Notes: generated by a model not told the origin, from the letters alone. Counted from the first letter of the stretch, positions 27,028-36,528 are shown. The stretch is DNA of 64,000 bases from Novosphingobium album (ex Liu et al. 2023) (GCF_029076845.1 NZ_JARESE010000028.1:124001-188000), one strand, 5' to 3'. Made by a program: numbers and translations.

Positions 27028-29637
27028 TCAGGACACCGGCGCGATCAGGGAATCGAAAAGCAGTTTGTAAGTGCCATGCGCCTGGCTGCGGTGCTGCGGA
27101 CGAAACCCGATCAGGATGACGTTGCCCTGCCCGTGCTTGATCGAGACCATCGCCGCCTTGCCGGCGATCACCTCCTCGCCCAGCAGCCAGCCGCTGCGCA
27201 GCACGTCCTTGTCCACATAGGAGGCGATCACGCGGACGTTGTCGTTATGCATACGCGGGGTCACGTCGTAGGCTTGGTTGCCGGCGGTAAAGATGGCAAG
27301 TGCCTCCTCGGGCATACCGAAAGCGAGCGGGCTGCTGGTGTCGACTTTCACCTTCAGCGTCGACCCGGGCGACCAGAACTCCTTCGACGACTTGCCCTTG
27401 AGCACGTTCACCACCGGCAAACCGAACTTCTCGATCGGCAGCTCGCCCGCGCGCCCGAATGTGACCAGCTTGCCGCCCGCCTTGACGAAGGCATTGAGCG
27501 CCTTGACGCCTTCTTCGCCGAAACCGCTGATGTATTCGGGCGGCACGGCCTCCATGCTTTCGAACCCGCCGGAATCGCCCCCTGCCTTTTCGCCGGTCAT
27601 CGCCGAGATCGAGTCCTCGGGCAGCACGATCACGTCATACTTGCGGATCAGATTGCCGGACTTGATCTCGGCATCCATGATCGACTTGTACGAGTAGTCG
27701 AAGCTCTCCAGCACGAAACGCGTCCAGCCCTCGTCGATGTTGCCGCCACGATAGCGCTTCAGCATGGCGATGCGCGGCGCCTTAACGGCGATGGAGCCGT
27801 TCACGCCCGAGGCCGCCGCGAAGCTCACGCCGGTGGTGCTCGCGATGCCTTGCGCCGCACTGGGGGCAAGGCCGGTGACAACGAAGTCGCCGGCCTGGGC
27901 GCCACCGGCGGGCGCGGTCACGCGTTGCACCGTGCCGCCGCCCTTGAGCGCCAGATTGACTGCGCGATAGCTGTCATTGAGCGCCCCGCTGAGCAGCCAC
28001 GGTCCTGCCCCGTCAACCGTACCCTGGGGCGCCACCGCCGCCGTCAGCGGCTCGAGCCCGGCGGTGATGGTGGTCGATACCGGCGTACTCTCCACGCCCA
28101 TGAACTCGGTCATGGTGTCCGTCGACATGTCGTAGGGCCGGATCGGGGTACCGTCCTTGGTCCGCGCATAGATATCGTCGGGGAAGTTCGTCTGGCCGAG
28201 CAGCCAACGCACGACCCCCATCTTGGGCTGGTTCATCGGCACCACATACGACCCGGCGCCATAGACCCGGCCCTCGTGCACGAACTCGCCTGGCGCCTTG
28301 TAGACGTTGACGCCTTGCAGCAGCAGCGCGTTGATCATCTTGCCGGCCGTCAGCGGATCATGCTGCTTCACATCGACGACATAAGCCTTCACCGGCCCTT
28401 CCGCCCCCCGCTGCGTCTGGCGCTGGGCCTTGAGGTACATGTTGCGCAGCACTTCCTCCTTGTTGCGCGCCGCCGTGTCGACGAGCGCCCAGGACGTGAC
28501 GAGCTGGCGATCGACGATATCGCGCGACCGCCACCAGCCGCCCGGCCAGGGATTGGGCATGTTCATCTGCGGCTTGTTGTCCGGCACGTTGCGCTGCCCG
28601 CCCTTCAACTGCTCGGGATGGACGTAGAGGGGCGTCGCAATGTTCGCACCGGCGGACTCGTCGAGCATCCCGGTGATGTTGTGGAACGGCGTGATCCAGT
28701 GGAAGCCGAAGTGGCCCCAGCCCGAGTAGATCGCATCGCCGATCCCGCCGGCGAGATTGGCCTCGTCAAGCTTGTAGGCCATCGCCGCGCCGTACCAGGT
28801 CATCTCGCGCCACACGAGCGGATCGCCCGAAGGCCGGATCGGGTCGGTATAAGGCGGGAGCGAGATCCGCGGCCCGTACTGCCCCATCTGGTGATGGTCG
28901 ATATAAGCTTCGGGAATCCAGTCGCGGAACAGGACGCCGCCGATGTACCGGCTCTCGACCATGTTCTGCATGAAGGCGTCGCGGTTGTTATCGTGACCGA
29001 CGTACTTCTGGTACAGCCACGGCATTTGCCCACCCTCGTAAGGCGTGCCGACGTATTTCATGTACCAGTCCTGCACCATGTCGTGCCCGTCGGGATTGAG
29101 CGAGGGCATGATGATGGTGATGACGTTGTCGAGCACGCGCTGCATGTCGGCATCGGTGCGCGTCAACATGCTGTGGGTGAACTCGACCGAGGTGAGCGAG
29201 GAACCGATCTCGCTCGAATGCAGGTCATAGGACTGGACGATGATCGCTTTGCCATCGCGCACGATGCGGTCGAGCTCGTCCTGCGGCACGCCGCGCGGAT
29301 CGGCCAGCTTCAGGTTCATCCGCCGGTATTCCTCGAGCCTGGCGAGGTTCTCGGGCGAGGACACGAACATGGCGAGGAACGGCCGGCCTTCGGTCGACTT
29401 GCCGAGCTCGACGATCTTGATGCGATCGCTGCCGGCTTCCAGCGCACGGTAGTAGGCAACGATCTTGTCGTAGGGTTCAAGCTTGCGGTCGGTGCCCATT
29501 CGATGTCCGAACCAGCTCTCGGGCGTGGGCAGGGCGGATTGCGCGACCGCCAGCATCGGAGCCGTGGCACCGGCAACCGTGAGCGCCAAGGCACTGGCGC
29601 GCAGTGCCAGCGCGGCGGCGGGCTTCAGGAATTGCAT
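27028..29637 (-). CDS. exported M14-family zinc carboxypeptidase
   Basis: A large secreted metallo-carboxypeptidase, 869 residues. The signal peptide covers about residues 1-32 (ALTVAGATAPMLAVAQSA). The zinc motif HSSE places His140 and Glu143, and NPDG at 181-184 is the usual companion. The peptidase domain occupies roughly 38-400; the long C-terminal half carries a class I amidotransferase-like section (GKLVTFGRAGELPI) common in this bacterial subgroup. GGGGAGACGATAAAG precedes the ATG at 29637; the longer upstream frame covers untranslated leader. It lies 64 bases after the TonB receptor gene on the same strand. It probably trims peptides that the receptor binds or imports. Confidence 0.88.
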   Translation of the reverse strand: MQFLKPAAALALRASALALTVAGATAPMLAVAQSALPTPESWFGHRMGTDRKLEPYDKIVAYYRALEAGSDRIKIVELGKSTEGRPFLAMFVSSPENLARLEEYRRMNLKLADPRGVPQDELDRIVRDGKAIIVQSYDLHSSEIGSSLTSVEFTHSMLTRTDADMQRVLDNVITIIMPSLNPDGHDMVQDWYMKYVGTPYEGGQMPWLYQKYVGHDNNRDAFMQNMVESRYIGGVLFRDWIPEAYIDHHQMGQYGPRISLPPYTDPIRPSGDPLVWREMTWYGAAMAYKLDEANLAGGIGDAIYSGWGHFGFHWITPFHNITGMLDESAGANIATPLYVHPEQLKGGQRNVPDNKPQMNMPNPWPGGWWRSRDIVDRQLVTSWALVDTAARNKEEVLRNMYLKAQRQTQRGAEGPVKAYVVDVKQHDPLTAGKMINALLLQGVNVYKAPGEFVHEGRVYGAGSYVVPMNQPKMGVVRWLLGQTNFPDDIYARTKDGTPIRPYDMSTDTMTEFMGVESTPVSTTITAGLEPLTAAVAPQGTVDGAGPWLLSGALNDSYRAVNLALKGGGTVQRVTAPAGGAQAGDFVVTGLAPSAAQGIASTTGVSFAAASGVNGSIAVKAPRIAMLKRYRGGNIDEGWTRFVLESFDYSYKSIMDAEIKSGNLIRKYDVIVLPEDSISAMTGEKAGGDSGGFESMEAVPPEYISGFGEEGVKALNAFVKAGGKLVTFGRAGELPIEKFGLPVVNVLKGKSSKEFWSPGSTLKVKVDTSSPLAFGMPEEALAIFTAGNQAYDVTPRMHNDNVRVIASYVDKDVLRSGWLLGEEVIAGKAAMVSIKHGQGNVILIGFRPQHRSQAHGTYKLLFDSLIAPVS

Positions 29638-29701
29638 CTTTATCGTCTCCCCGGTTCGGTGGCTTGCGGCCGGGACGGCGTCCCGGCCGGAGCACTGGTG
29701 C

Positions 29702-32700
29702 TCAGAAGCGCTTTTCGATCGACATGAAGAAGTTCCGGCCAAGCACGTCATAGGTCGACGAATCGTACGTGGCCGGCACGTTCGAGTACGTCGGCGGTGC
29801 CTTATTGAACAGGTTGCTCACGCCCATCTGCATAGTAACGTCCTCATCAAACCGATATTCGAAGTTCAAGTCGAAGGCATGGTAAGTCTTGATGCCCGCG
29901 GGAGCGTTGCTGGAATTGACCGAATTGCTGTGCTTCATCTTGTCGATGAAGCGCCAGATGAAGGTCATGTCGAAGTGCTCGTCCGAATAGCCGAGCGTGG
30001 TATACGCCTTCCACTTGGGGTGCGAGATGCCGGCGTTGCTTTCGATCGAGAAGCCGATCGTGCCGGCGTAGTCGTATGTCGGGGCGCCCGGCAGCGCCTG
30101 GACCTTGAAGCTGTCGAGGTAGCTGACGATGGTGCGCAGCCGCACGTCTCCGCCCACGCCAATTCCCACGTCGTCAAGGCCGACGCGCCAGTCGAATTGC
30201 GCGTCGATGCCCGAGACCTGGAACGTGCCGAGGTTCAGCAGCGGCTGGCTGGTCGGCGGTTCGAGCGTTCCTTCGGGCGCGCGCGCCAGCAACTGGCAGT
30301 AGTAGTTGTTCTGGTCATACGTGGGGTTGGAGGCGCCGTCCGCATTGAAGCAGTACTGCACCGACTGCGCGACCTGCAGGACGCCGATCGCGTCGCTGAT
30401 CTTGATCTTGTACCAGTCGACCGAGAGGCTCATCCGGTTGACCAGCGGCGAGCTGAACGGCGAACTGATTACCGCGCCGACCGACCATGTGTCGGCGGTC
30501 TCCTCGTCGAGATCGGGATTGCCCCCGGTCAGCGGGAAGACCTGCGACGTGCCGATAAAGCCCGCCGCGGTCGTGCCGTAAGTGCCCGGCGACATGCCCT
30601 GCGCAAGGCAGAGGGCGCGGACCTGCGCCTCGTTGGGGCCGCGGCGGTAGGACGAGCGATAATCGCACGGATCGCCCGCGATCACATTCGGAGCGGCCTG
30701 GCCGATACTGCTGCTGCCCGTCGAAATCGGGGCGAACAGCTCACCCACGCTGGGTGCGCGGATGGCGCGGTTGTAGCCGCCACGCAGGCGCAGCTGGTCG
30801 AACACCTGCCAGTCGAAATCGCCCTTGTAGGTGTGCGCGCCGCCGATCGAGTTGTAGTCCGAGTAGCGGTAGCCCAGGTCGAAGCTGAGCTCCTTCACCA
30901 ACGGCAGATCGTGCAGCACGGGCACGAGCAATTCGGCGAAGAACTCGTTCACCTTCACCTCGCCGGCCGACGAGCGCAGCACCGCGAAACCGATGATATC
31001 GCTGGTGCCGCCGGGCTGATTGAGCGCGTCATCGGAGCGGAAGTCGAACGAGTTCGAGCGATAGCCGGCACCGGCCGCGAACCGCACCTTGCCTGCCGGC
31101 AGGTCGATCAGACCGCCCTGGATCGTCGCCTGCACGTTGTCCTGCTCCATGTCGGTCAGGTTCAGCGTATCGCGTTTGACGTAATTGGCGCAAGCCTCTG
31201 AGATCGGCAGATCGCCGAAGATGTTGAAGGCCTGGCAGTCGCCCAGCCCGCCGGTGGGACTGGCGAGGAGCGCCTCCATGCGGCTGAGGCTCAGGCCGCC
31301 GGTCTGCCCGTTGCGGAACTTCGAGGAGCTGCGGCTGCCGTAAAGTTCCCAGGTGAGATCACCGATGCCGACCCCGCCGGTCAGTCCGAACAGGAATTGC
31401 CACACGTCGTAGTCGTAAGTCTGGCCGCGGTTGCCGATCGCGTTCCACGCCTTGTAGAACTGGAAGTCCGCAGTCGGATCGGCACGCGAAGCCAGGATCG
31501 TGCGCAGATCCTCCGGCACGAAGTAGCTGTTATATGGGATATTCTGAAGGTAGATATTGTTCGACAGAGTCGTGTTGACAATAGATCTTTGGCTATAGGT
31601 AGTATAGTTGAACTGAGCATAGGCCGATATGCTATCAGTCAGATCGTAGTCGACCCGGCCGAACGCCTGGTAGCGCTCCATCTGCGACTGGATGTCGCCG
31701 CCGATAAAATTGAACTTGAACTGCTTGGACGGTCCGAAGATCGAGTTTCCCGAGTCCACGAAAAACGCGTCGTCGCTTTCCACGCCGCGAAAGTTGACCA
31801 CGGGCGCGTTGTTGGCGGTATAGAGCGTGCCGTCGTTGTTGAAGCCGATCTGCGCGCCGCCACTGAACAGGCGGCTGCCATTGCTGGCAACAAAGGGCGC
31901 GTAACCGTACTTGTCGGCAAAGACCGAGTTGACCGCGGCCAGCGTTGGCTCGTTGCCCGAGAACAGGGCGGAACCATAGGGGTTGGCGGCATTGCCGGTT
32001 TCATACGTGCGATCCGGGTACCACGGGCGCTTGCGCCGCTTGGCGCGTTCGCGATTGGAATAGTCGAGAGCGAGAATCGCCCGGCCCCGCCCGTCGGCGA
32101 ACTCGCCGCCACCCGTTGCCGAAAGGCGGTGGTTCACGCCGTCACCATAATTGGATACGCCAGTAAAGCCCTTGAGCGTCAGTCCGCTGAGGTCGCGCTT
32201 GACCCGGAAGTTGACCACGCCGGCAGTCGCGTCCGAACCGTAAGTGGTTGAAGCACCGCCAGTAATCACCTCGATATTGCCGATCACCGATTCCGGGATC
32301 GTATTGAGGTCAACCGAGCCGTCCGGGTTCGACGGCTGCAGCCGCTTGCCCTCAAGCAGGATCAGGGTGCGCTTGGAACCGAGGCCACGCAGCGACGCGT
32401 TGGCCTGGCCGCCGCTCAAGCCGGTGCTGGTGGTGGCAGTGTTGCTCTGGCCCAGACCGCCGGCAAACTGCGGCAACTGCGTCAGCGCGCGCTCCACGGT
32501 GAGTTGGCCGGTATTCTGCACCACGTCATCACCGACCGAGACGATCGGGCTGTTGGCCTGGTAGTCCGGGCGAGCGATGAGCGAGCCCGTGACGACGATC
32601 TCTTTCGCCGGCTCGGACGTGGCGCCTTCGGACGACGAAGGATCGCCTGCCGCACTGTCTTGTGCGGCAGCAGGTGATGAGAGAGCCAATAACATCGCTG

Positions 32701-32779
32701 CCATGGCAGATGCCTGGAGATAACTGGATCGAATCTCACAAATTCGGCTCGATCTTTGCGAATTGACGTTGTTCTTCAT
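29702..32779 (-). CDS. TonB-dependent receptor (peptidase cluster)
   Basis: Outer-membrane receptor of 1,025 residues. It has a long N-terminus with an export signal (MAAMLLALSSPAAAQD), TonB-box KEIVVTGSLIARPDYQANSP, and plug signatures AGGASTTYGSDATAGVVNF and RGLGSKRTLILLEGKRL. The barrel shows GGYNRAIRAPSVGELF and ends in the terminal aromatic FFMSIEKRF. This oar-like, large-barrel type is widespread in sphingomonads and xanthomonads beside peptidases and polymer-degrading genes. GGGGGTGAGCTC precedes the ATG at 32779. Segments near 31,530-31,650 are markedly AT-richer than neighbouring genes. It heads the peptidase group. Confidence 0.92.
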   Translation of the reverse strand: MKNNVNSQRSSRICEIRSSYLQASAMAAMLLALSSPAAAQDSAAGDPSSSEGATSEPAKEIVVTGSLIARPDYQANSPIVSVGDDVVQNTGQLTVERALTQLPQFAGGLGQSNTATTSTGLSGGQANASLRGLGSKRTLILLEGKRLQPSNPDGSVDLNTIPESVIGNIEVITGGASTTYGSDATAGVVNFRVKRDLSGLTLKGFTGVSNYGDGVNHRLSATGGGEFADGRGRAILALDYSNRERAKRRKRPWYPDRTYETGNAANPYGSALFSGNEPTLAAVNSVFADKYGYAPFVASNGSRLFSGGAQIGFNNDGTLYTANNAPVVNFRGVESDDAFFVDSGNSIFGPSKQFKFNFIGGDIQSQMERYQAFGRVDYDLTDSISAYAQFNYTTYSQRSIVNTTLSNNIYLQNIPYNSYFVPEDLRTILASRADPTADFQFYKAWNAIGNRGQTYDYDVWQFLFGLTGGVGIGDLTWELYGSRSSSKFRNGQTGGLSLSRMEALLASPTGGLGDCQAFNIFGDLPISEACANYVKRDTLNLTDMEQDNVQATIQGGLIDLPAGKVRFAAGAGYRSNSFDFRSDDALNQPGGTSDIIGFAVLRSSAGEVKVNEFFAELLVPVLHDLPLVKELSFDLGYRYSDYNSIGGAHTYKGDFDWQVFDQLRLRGGYNRAIRAPSVGELFAPISTGSSSIGQAAPNVIAGDPCDYRSSYRRGPNEAQVRALCLAQGMSPGTYGTTAAGFIGTSQVFPLTGGNPDLDEETADTWSVGAVISSPFSSPLVNRMSLSVDWYKIKISDAIGVLQVAQSVQYCFNADGASNPTYDQNNYYCQLLARAPEGTLEPPTSQPLLNLGTFQVSGIDAQFDWRVGLDDVGIGVGGDVRLRTIVSYLDSFKVQALPGAPTYDYAGTIGFSIESNAGISHPKWKAYTTLGYSDEHFDMTFIWRFIDKMKHSNSVNSSNAPAGIKTYHAFDLNFEYRFDEDVTMQMGVSNLFNKAPPTYSNVPATYDSSTYDVLGRNFFMSIEKRF

Positions 32780-33178
32780 GAGCTCACCCCCTTTTTTTGA
32801 GCGACACGAACAGAACAACCTCCCCCTTTGCATTTATTATTTCAACTACGACCCTCAATACGAAAATATCGCCATCGAAATGCGACAAAAATGGAACCAA
32901 AAAAATGGCACGCGCGAATCTGGCGATGAATATTTTACAGGCACACGAACAAATTCGTCAGACAGCAGGGCAAATACAGCCGATCGGCTGCAAGCTAGCC
33001 ACCTTTACCTTATCGATATAAAGTTATTTTCCAACTCAGGCCGATGCCATTCATTGCTGGCTGGCCTGAACCCCGTTACAGGGACATACTGTCCTATGAA
33101 AAAAATGTGTCAACCCATAAATTTCACTTTAGAGGTCCACTATGATGGAATTTCTGGCCCCGACTCGCGGTGCGGGCG
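32780..33178 (-). promoter_or_regulatory. AT-rich 399-bp leader/promoter region of the TonB receptor
   Basis: There is no convincing gene in this stretch; short ORFs on the plus strand lack ribosome sites and coding bias. It is clearly AT-richer than the rest of the window, with A-runs around 32,880-32,910 and TATAAAG near 33,018. As it lies directly upstream of the receptor on the minus strand, it most likely carries that promoter and its control sites. The exact -35/-10 boxes cannot be fixed with confidence. Confidence 0.5.
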
Positions 33179-34912
33179 CTATGCTACGCTGAGCGGGCTG
33201 CCTTCATCGGGCACGATATCGAAGGCGATCGTCAGGCGACGGCCCGGCCCGGCGAACGGCACTGTCCCGTGCCACATGCTGGATGGAAACAGCACGAGCA
33301 GCCCTGGCTCCGGGCGCACGAAGAACTCGGGGTCCAGGCGCGGCGCGGCCGGTTCGCCAAGCTTCAACCAGCCTGCGCGCTGTCCCTCTTCGGGTGCGGA
33401 AGTGGGCACGTCGATGTAACATGCCGACGATATCCAGCCACGCGGATGCACATGCGAGAGGTGGAAACCACCGGAGCGCAGCCGCACGGACCACATGCCG
33501 GCCACGCGATAGCCGCCGGTGCGACGCGCCCGCAGCGGACTGTCCCCAAGGTCCAGAGACGCCAGATACTGCCGGATGGGACCATCGATCGCCTGCGCGA
33601 ACGCCAGGATTGCCGGCTCCTGGCTAACCAGCAGATTGGCGCTGGTCTGCGAGCCGCCGCGAAGCGACTGGTCTAGCGGATGCGCGGTGAACGCATGAAG
33701 CCGTTCGAGCGCATCGGCCAGATCGGCAAGATAGCGCTCCAGACTGCCCCAGCCCGGCGGCGTGTCGATCTTCCGGGTAAGCACCGTGGCAGCGTAATCG
33801 TACAGTTCGGACGCCCGTGGATCGGCGGCGATCCGCCACGCGGTCCAACGCGCCGCGATCAGGCCCTGATCCAGGGGCGTAAGTTCCAGTTCGCGATCGA
33901 TCCAGCCGCGAGCTTCCTCTTCCTCCTGAACGGCCAGCAAGGCATCGATCAGCGCCAGCCGGCCTTCGCGAAAGTCGGGAGACAGCGCCACCGCACGACG
34001 CGCGTGCGCGAGTGCGCTCGCCGGATCATCGGCCAGCATCAACCGTGCGGCGAATGCCTCGGCCTCCGCGCTTGCATGAGCGCCTGCGCTCTGGATCGAG
34101 CGGTAGGCCGCACCGTTGTCGCCCGCAGCGGCGAGGAAACTGGCCTGCAGCATCCTGCGTCCCAGCAGGGGCAGTGCCGCCCCTCCGTCGTCGAGCTGCG
34201 CGAGCACCGCGCCGATATCACCCGTGCTCATCCAGAGCAGCTGAGCGCGATCGCGCAGAGCGTCGAAGTATCCCGGCCGCCGCCTGATCGCTTCGCCGAA
34301 CGCTGCGTCGGCTTCGGCAAGCCGATTCTGGCTTTGCAGGGCTCGCGCAAGCACCAGCCAGGTCTCGGGCGCATCGCCGCCCAGCGCCATCGCCTGCTTC
34401 GCGGTCGCTTCAGCCGCCGCCGCATCGCCCGCATCGCCCTGCGCGGCCGCCAGGTTGTGCAGCGTCGATGCCTTTCCCGGGTAGAGCCGCGCGATGCGCT
34501 CACGCACCTCCAGCCGCTTGTCCGGGCGCTCGAGCGCCTGCCACGCCCGGGCCCGTTCGACGAGCAGCGCCTGGCTGGGCAGAGCCAGGCCGGCGCAGGC
34601 CTCGGTGCAGGCGATCGCGTCGGCCGCGCGCCCGGCTGCATTGAGGAGCCGCGCGAGTTCGACCGCCGCATCCTCCAGCAGTGGGTCCTGTTCGAGCGTT
34701 GCCTTCTGCCGCGCCTCGGCCTCAGACAGTCTCCCTTCCAGCCGGGCAACGATGCCCAGCAGATGCAGCGCTTGGGTCGATCGCGCATCCGCCGCGAGTA
34801 TGGCATCCAGGGTGGCACGGGCTTCTGCCTGGCGTCCTGACCGGATCAGTGCGCGGCTTGCCTCAAGCCGTTGTTGTTCCCATACCCGCGCCGGGCTGCC
34901 GTCGTTCGCCAT
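33179..34912 (-). CDS. TPR protein with C-terminal 2OG-Fe(II) oxygenase domain
   Basis: About 577 residues. The first 400 or so are helical TPR-like repeats, for example QALHLLGIVARLEGRLSEAE. The C-terminal 120 resemble the putative 2OG-Fe(II) oxygenase family PF13759, with FHLSHVHPRGWISS supplying a His-x-His pair and SMWHGTVPF a further His. RRLTIAFDIVP is the distal 2-oxoglutarate-binding strand. ATG at 34912 is preferred over an upstream TTG at 34948, which adds 12 residues. It lies between the XRE-cupin regulator and the receptor, on the same strand as both. It could hydroxylate a protein or peptide substrate linked to the receptor; that role is inferred. Confidence 0.82.
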   Translation of the reverse strand: MANDGSPARVWEQQRLEASRALIRSGRQAEARATLDAILAADARSTQALHLLGIVARLEGRLSEAEARQKATLEQDPLLEDAAVELARLLNAAGRAADAIACTEACAGLALPSQALLVERARAWQALERPDKRLEVRERIARLYPGKASTLHNLAAAQGDAGDAAAAEATAKQAMALGGDAPETWLVLARALQSQNRLAEADAAFGEAIRRRPGYFDALRDRAQLLWMSTGDIGAVLAQLDDGGAALPLLGRRMLQASFLAAAGDNGAAYRSIQSAGAHASAEAEAFAARLMLADDPASALAHARRAVALSPDFREGRLALIDALLAVQEEEEARGWIDRELELTPLDQGLIAARWTAWRIAADPRASELYDYAATVLTRKIDTPPGWGSLERYLADLADALERLHAFTAHPLDQSLRGGSQTSANLLVSQEPAILAFAQAIDGPIRQYLASLDLGDSPLRARRTGGYRVAGMWSVRLRSGGFHLSHVHPRGWISSACYIDVPTSAPEEGQRAGWLKLGEPAAPRLDPEFFVRPEPGLLVLFPSSMWHGTVPFAGPGRRLTIAFDIVPDEGSPLSVA

Positions 34913-34972
34913 CGCGGCCAGATCAACAGAGATCGGGCCTGCGCGCAAGCGGCACGGCAGCCGTCGCGCAGT

Positions 34973-35602
34973 TCAGGACATGACGACCAGCAGCGCCTCG
35001 GTCCGCGAAGCCCCCGGATTGCGGATGGCGTGGGGCACATCGGCAGGGTAGCGTGCAATCGCGCCCTCACCGACGATCGCGGTGGTCTCCGCGCTGGTCA
35101 CCGTCAGTTCGCCGTGCAGCACGGTCAGGTGCTCCGAACTGCCCATGGCGTGCGCCTCGGACACCAGTTCGGCGTGAGGCTCAAGCGTGAGATGGTAGCA
35201 TTCGAACTGGCCGACGCTGGGCGCCGGGCTGAGAATCTTGAGGACGCACCGCCCGTCCGCGGTGCGGATCTCGGGAACGAAGGTGGCCGCGGTCAGCTCG
35301 ATCCGGCCGCGCCGACCAATGCGTTCGCCGCCGACGAACTCGGCGATCTCGACGCTCAGCGCGCGCGACAAGTGCCAGACGGTCGCCAGCGTGGGATTGG
35401 CCTGCCCGCGCTCGATCTGCGACAGCATCGAACGCGATACCCCCGAGAGTGCCGCCAGAGCGTCGAGCGTCATGCCCTGTTCCTTGCGCAGCTGGTGCAA
35501 TCGAGGACCGATCGCAGGAGGGTCACGCTCCAAGCCAAATACTCCCTCATAAATTCCTTTGCGGCGGGAAACTTGCCCCGCTTCGGCCATCCGCGCAACC
35601 AT
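34973..35602 (-). CDS. XRE-family regulator with cupin sensor domain
   Basis: A 209-residue regulator. The HTH_3 domain occupies about residues 32-85, with LDALAALSGVSRSMLSQIERG as its recognition region. A cupin_2 sensor domain follows (about 130-205) and includes HLTVLHGELTV and the YPADVPHAIRNPG turn. This two-part design is used by regulators of amino-acid, polyamine or aromatic metabolism. It ends 60 bases before the TPR/oxygenase gene on the same strand, so it probably governs that gene and perhaps the receptor/peptidase series. A second ATG at 35590 would shorten it by four residues. Confidence 0.88.
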   Translation of the reverse strand: MVARMAEAGQVSRRKGIYEGVFGLERDPPAIGPRLHQLRKEQGMTLDALAALSGVSRSMLSQIERGQANPTLATVWHLSRALSVEIAEFVGGERIGRRGRIELTAATFVPEIRTADGRCVLKILSPAPSVGQFECYHLTLEPHAELVSEAHAMGSSEHLTVLHGELTVTSAETTAIVGEGAIARYPADVPHAIRNPGASRTEALLVVMS

Positions 35603-35827
35603 CGCCGGCTATCGTGGCCTTGACACCTGGGCAAGAACTCGTGCGGCCGTTGGCCGTCAGCACGAATGGCACAGATAGTCGCCTATCGCTCCATTTCCGC
35701 TACTCGGCGAAAACACCCCAATTCCGAATTCGGGCGCATGGGGACGCGAATCGGCCCGCGACCCGCTGCTGCTATTTGGTTTTTCGGAGAAAATGCGGAA
35801 GCTGGCGGAAGCTTTCCGATAAGGGTC

Positions 35828-35904
35828 TGGTAGCGGAGGAGGGACTCGAACCCCCGACACGCGGATTATGATTCCGCTGCTCTAACCGGCTGAGCTACTC
35901 CGCC
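35828..35904 (-). tRNA. tRNA-Met (CAU)
   Basis: A 77-nt cloverleaf read on the minus strand. The acceptor GGCGGAG pairs with CTCCGCT (first pair G-U), the D-arm is AGCTCAGCCGGTTAGAGC, and the anticodon stem GCGGA/TCCGC encloses ATCATAA with anticodon CAT. The T-arm is GGGGG-TTCGAGT-CCCTC, and the 3' CCA is encoded. Elongator tRNA-Met is the best call. A tRNA-Ile with lysidine at C34 shares this anticodon and cannot be ruled out by eye. Confidence 0.9.
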
Positions 35905-35991
35905 AGACCCGAACAATGCGCCGGCGTCGCGGCGCAGGCCGGGGTCTTTAGGGCGCGTCCGGGGCATGGTCAACCTCCCAAATGCGCGATC

Positions 35992-36528
35992 TCAACCCCG
36001 GAACGCGATCGAGCGGATCGGCCGCCACAGCCCCTCTTCCCAGGCATAGAGGCCGAAGGCGGGAAAGCGGAACGCGCGCGGCTCGATCCTTGGCGCAAGC
36101 TCGGCCTGGAGCGCGCGCGCGGCGGTGGGGGGAACCTTGTTCTGGATCGTGATGTGCAGGCGCAGCGGCTGGGTATCCTGCCGGGTGAGCAAGCCGTGCA
36201 GGCGCTCGGCGATGCGGGCGTGCAATTCCACCATCGCCGGGCTCTCCACCGCGATCGCGGTGCCATTATCGAGCTTCATCAGGCCGGAGATGCGCGCTTC
36301 GGGCGGCGGCGATCGCGCCAGATCGGCCAGCACCTGGCGCAATTCGGGCTCGATCGCGGGCGGCAGTGCGTGGAACAGCGTGACATGCGCGCGCAGGCGA
36401 TTGCGCTCGGGCGGATAGTGCGCGCGCCGCAAGGCATCGGCCCAGCCCAGGATATCGGGCGGCAATTCGGCGGTGACGAGCAGCGGCGGCCGCTTTCCCG
36501 TCGCGCCGCTCCCGCCTTCGCCCGGCAT
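35992..36528 (-). CDS. thpR: 2'-5' RNA ligase / cyclic phosphodiesterase-like protein
   Basis: A 178-residue member of the 2H phosphoesterase family. It has the two His-x-Thr signatures, HVTLF and HITIQ, on either side of the pseudo-twofold active cleft. Family members act on 2',5'-linked or cyclic-phosphate RNA ends. The cellular role of the bacterial enzymes is not settled. ATG at 36528 is chosen because it sits ten bases after the mltG stop; upstream codons in the frame fall inside mltG. It forms the tail of the fabF-mltG operon. Confidence 0.85.
   Translation of the reverse strand: MPGEGGSGATGKRPPLLVTAELPPDILGWADALRRAHYPPERNRLRAHVTLFHALPPAIEPELRQVLADLARSPPPEARISGLMKLDNGTAIAVESPAMVELHARIAERLHGLLTRQDTQPLRLHITIQNKVPPTAARALQAELAPRIEPRAFRFPAFGLYAWEEGLWRPIRSIAFRG

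Noticed and set aside
27076..29727. An 883-codon open frame on the plus strand opposite the M14 peptidase gene
   Set aside because: It is the antisense shadow of a G/C-biased gene; it has no recognisable domain, and the opposite strand has an intact peptidase with motifs and ribosome site.
32763..33419. A 218-codon plus-strand frame starting in the AT-rich leader
   Set aside because: It crosses from non-coding AT-rich DNA into the antisense of the TPR gene, with no coding bias or ribosome site.
35790..35827. Possible terminator downstream of tRNA-Met
   Set aside because: Only a five-base stem (CGGAA/TTCCG) could be drawn, too weak to list.
35449..35871. A 140-codon frame ending in the common tRNA-derived peptide EEGLEPPTRGL
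   Set aside because: The end is simply the translated antisense of tRNA-Met; it is a well-known false gene prediction.
35828..35904. tRNA as an integration site for a mobile island
   Set aside because: No integrase gene, direct repeat of the tRNA end or other mobility gene is seen on either side.
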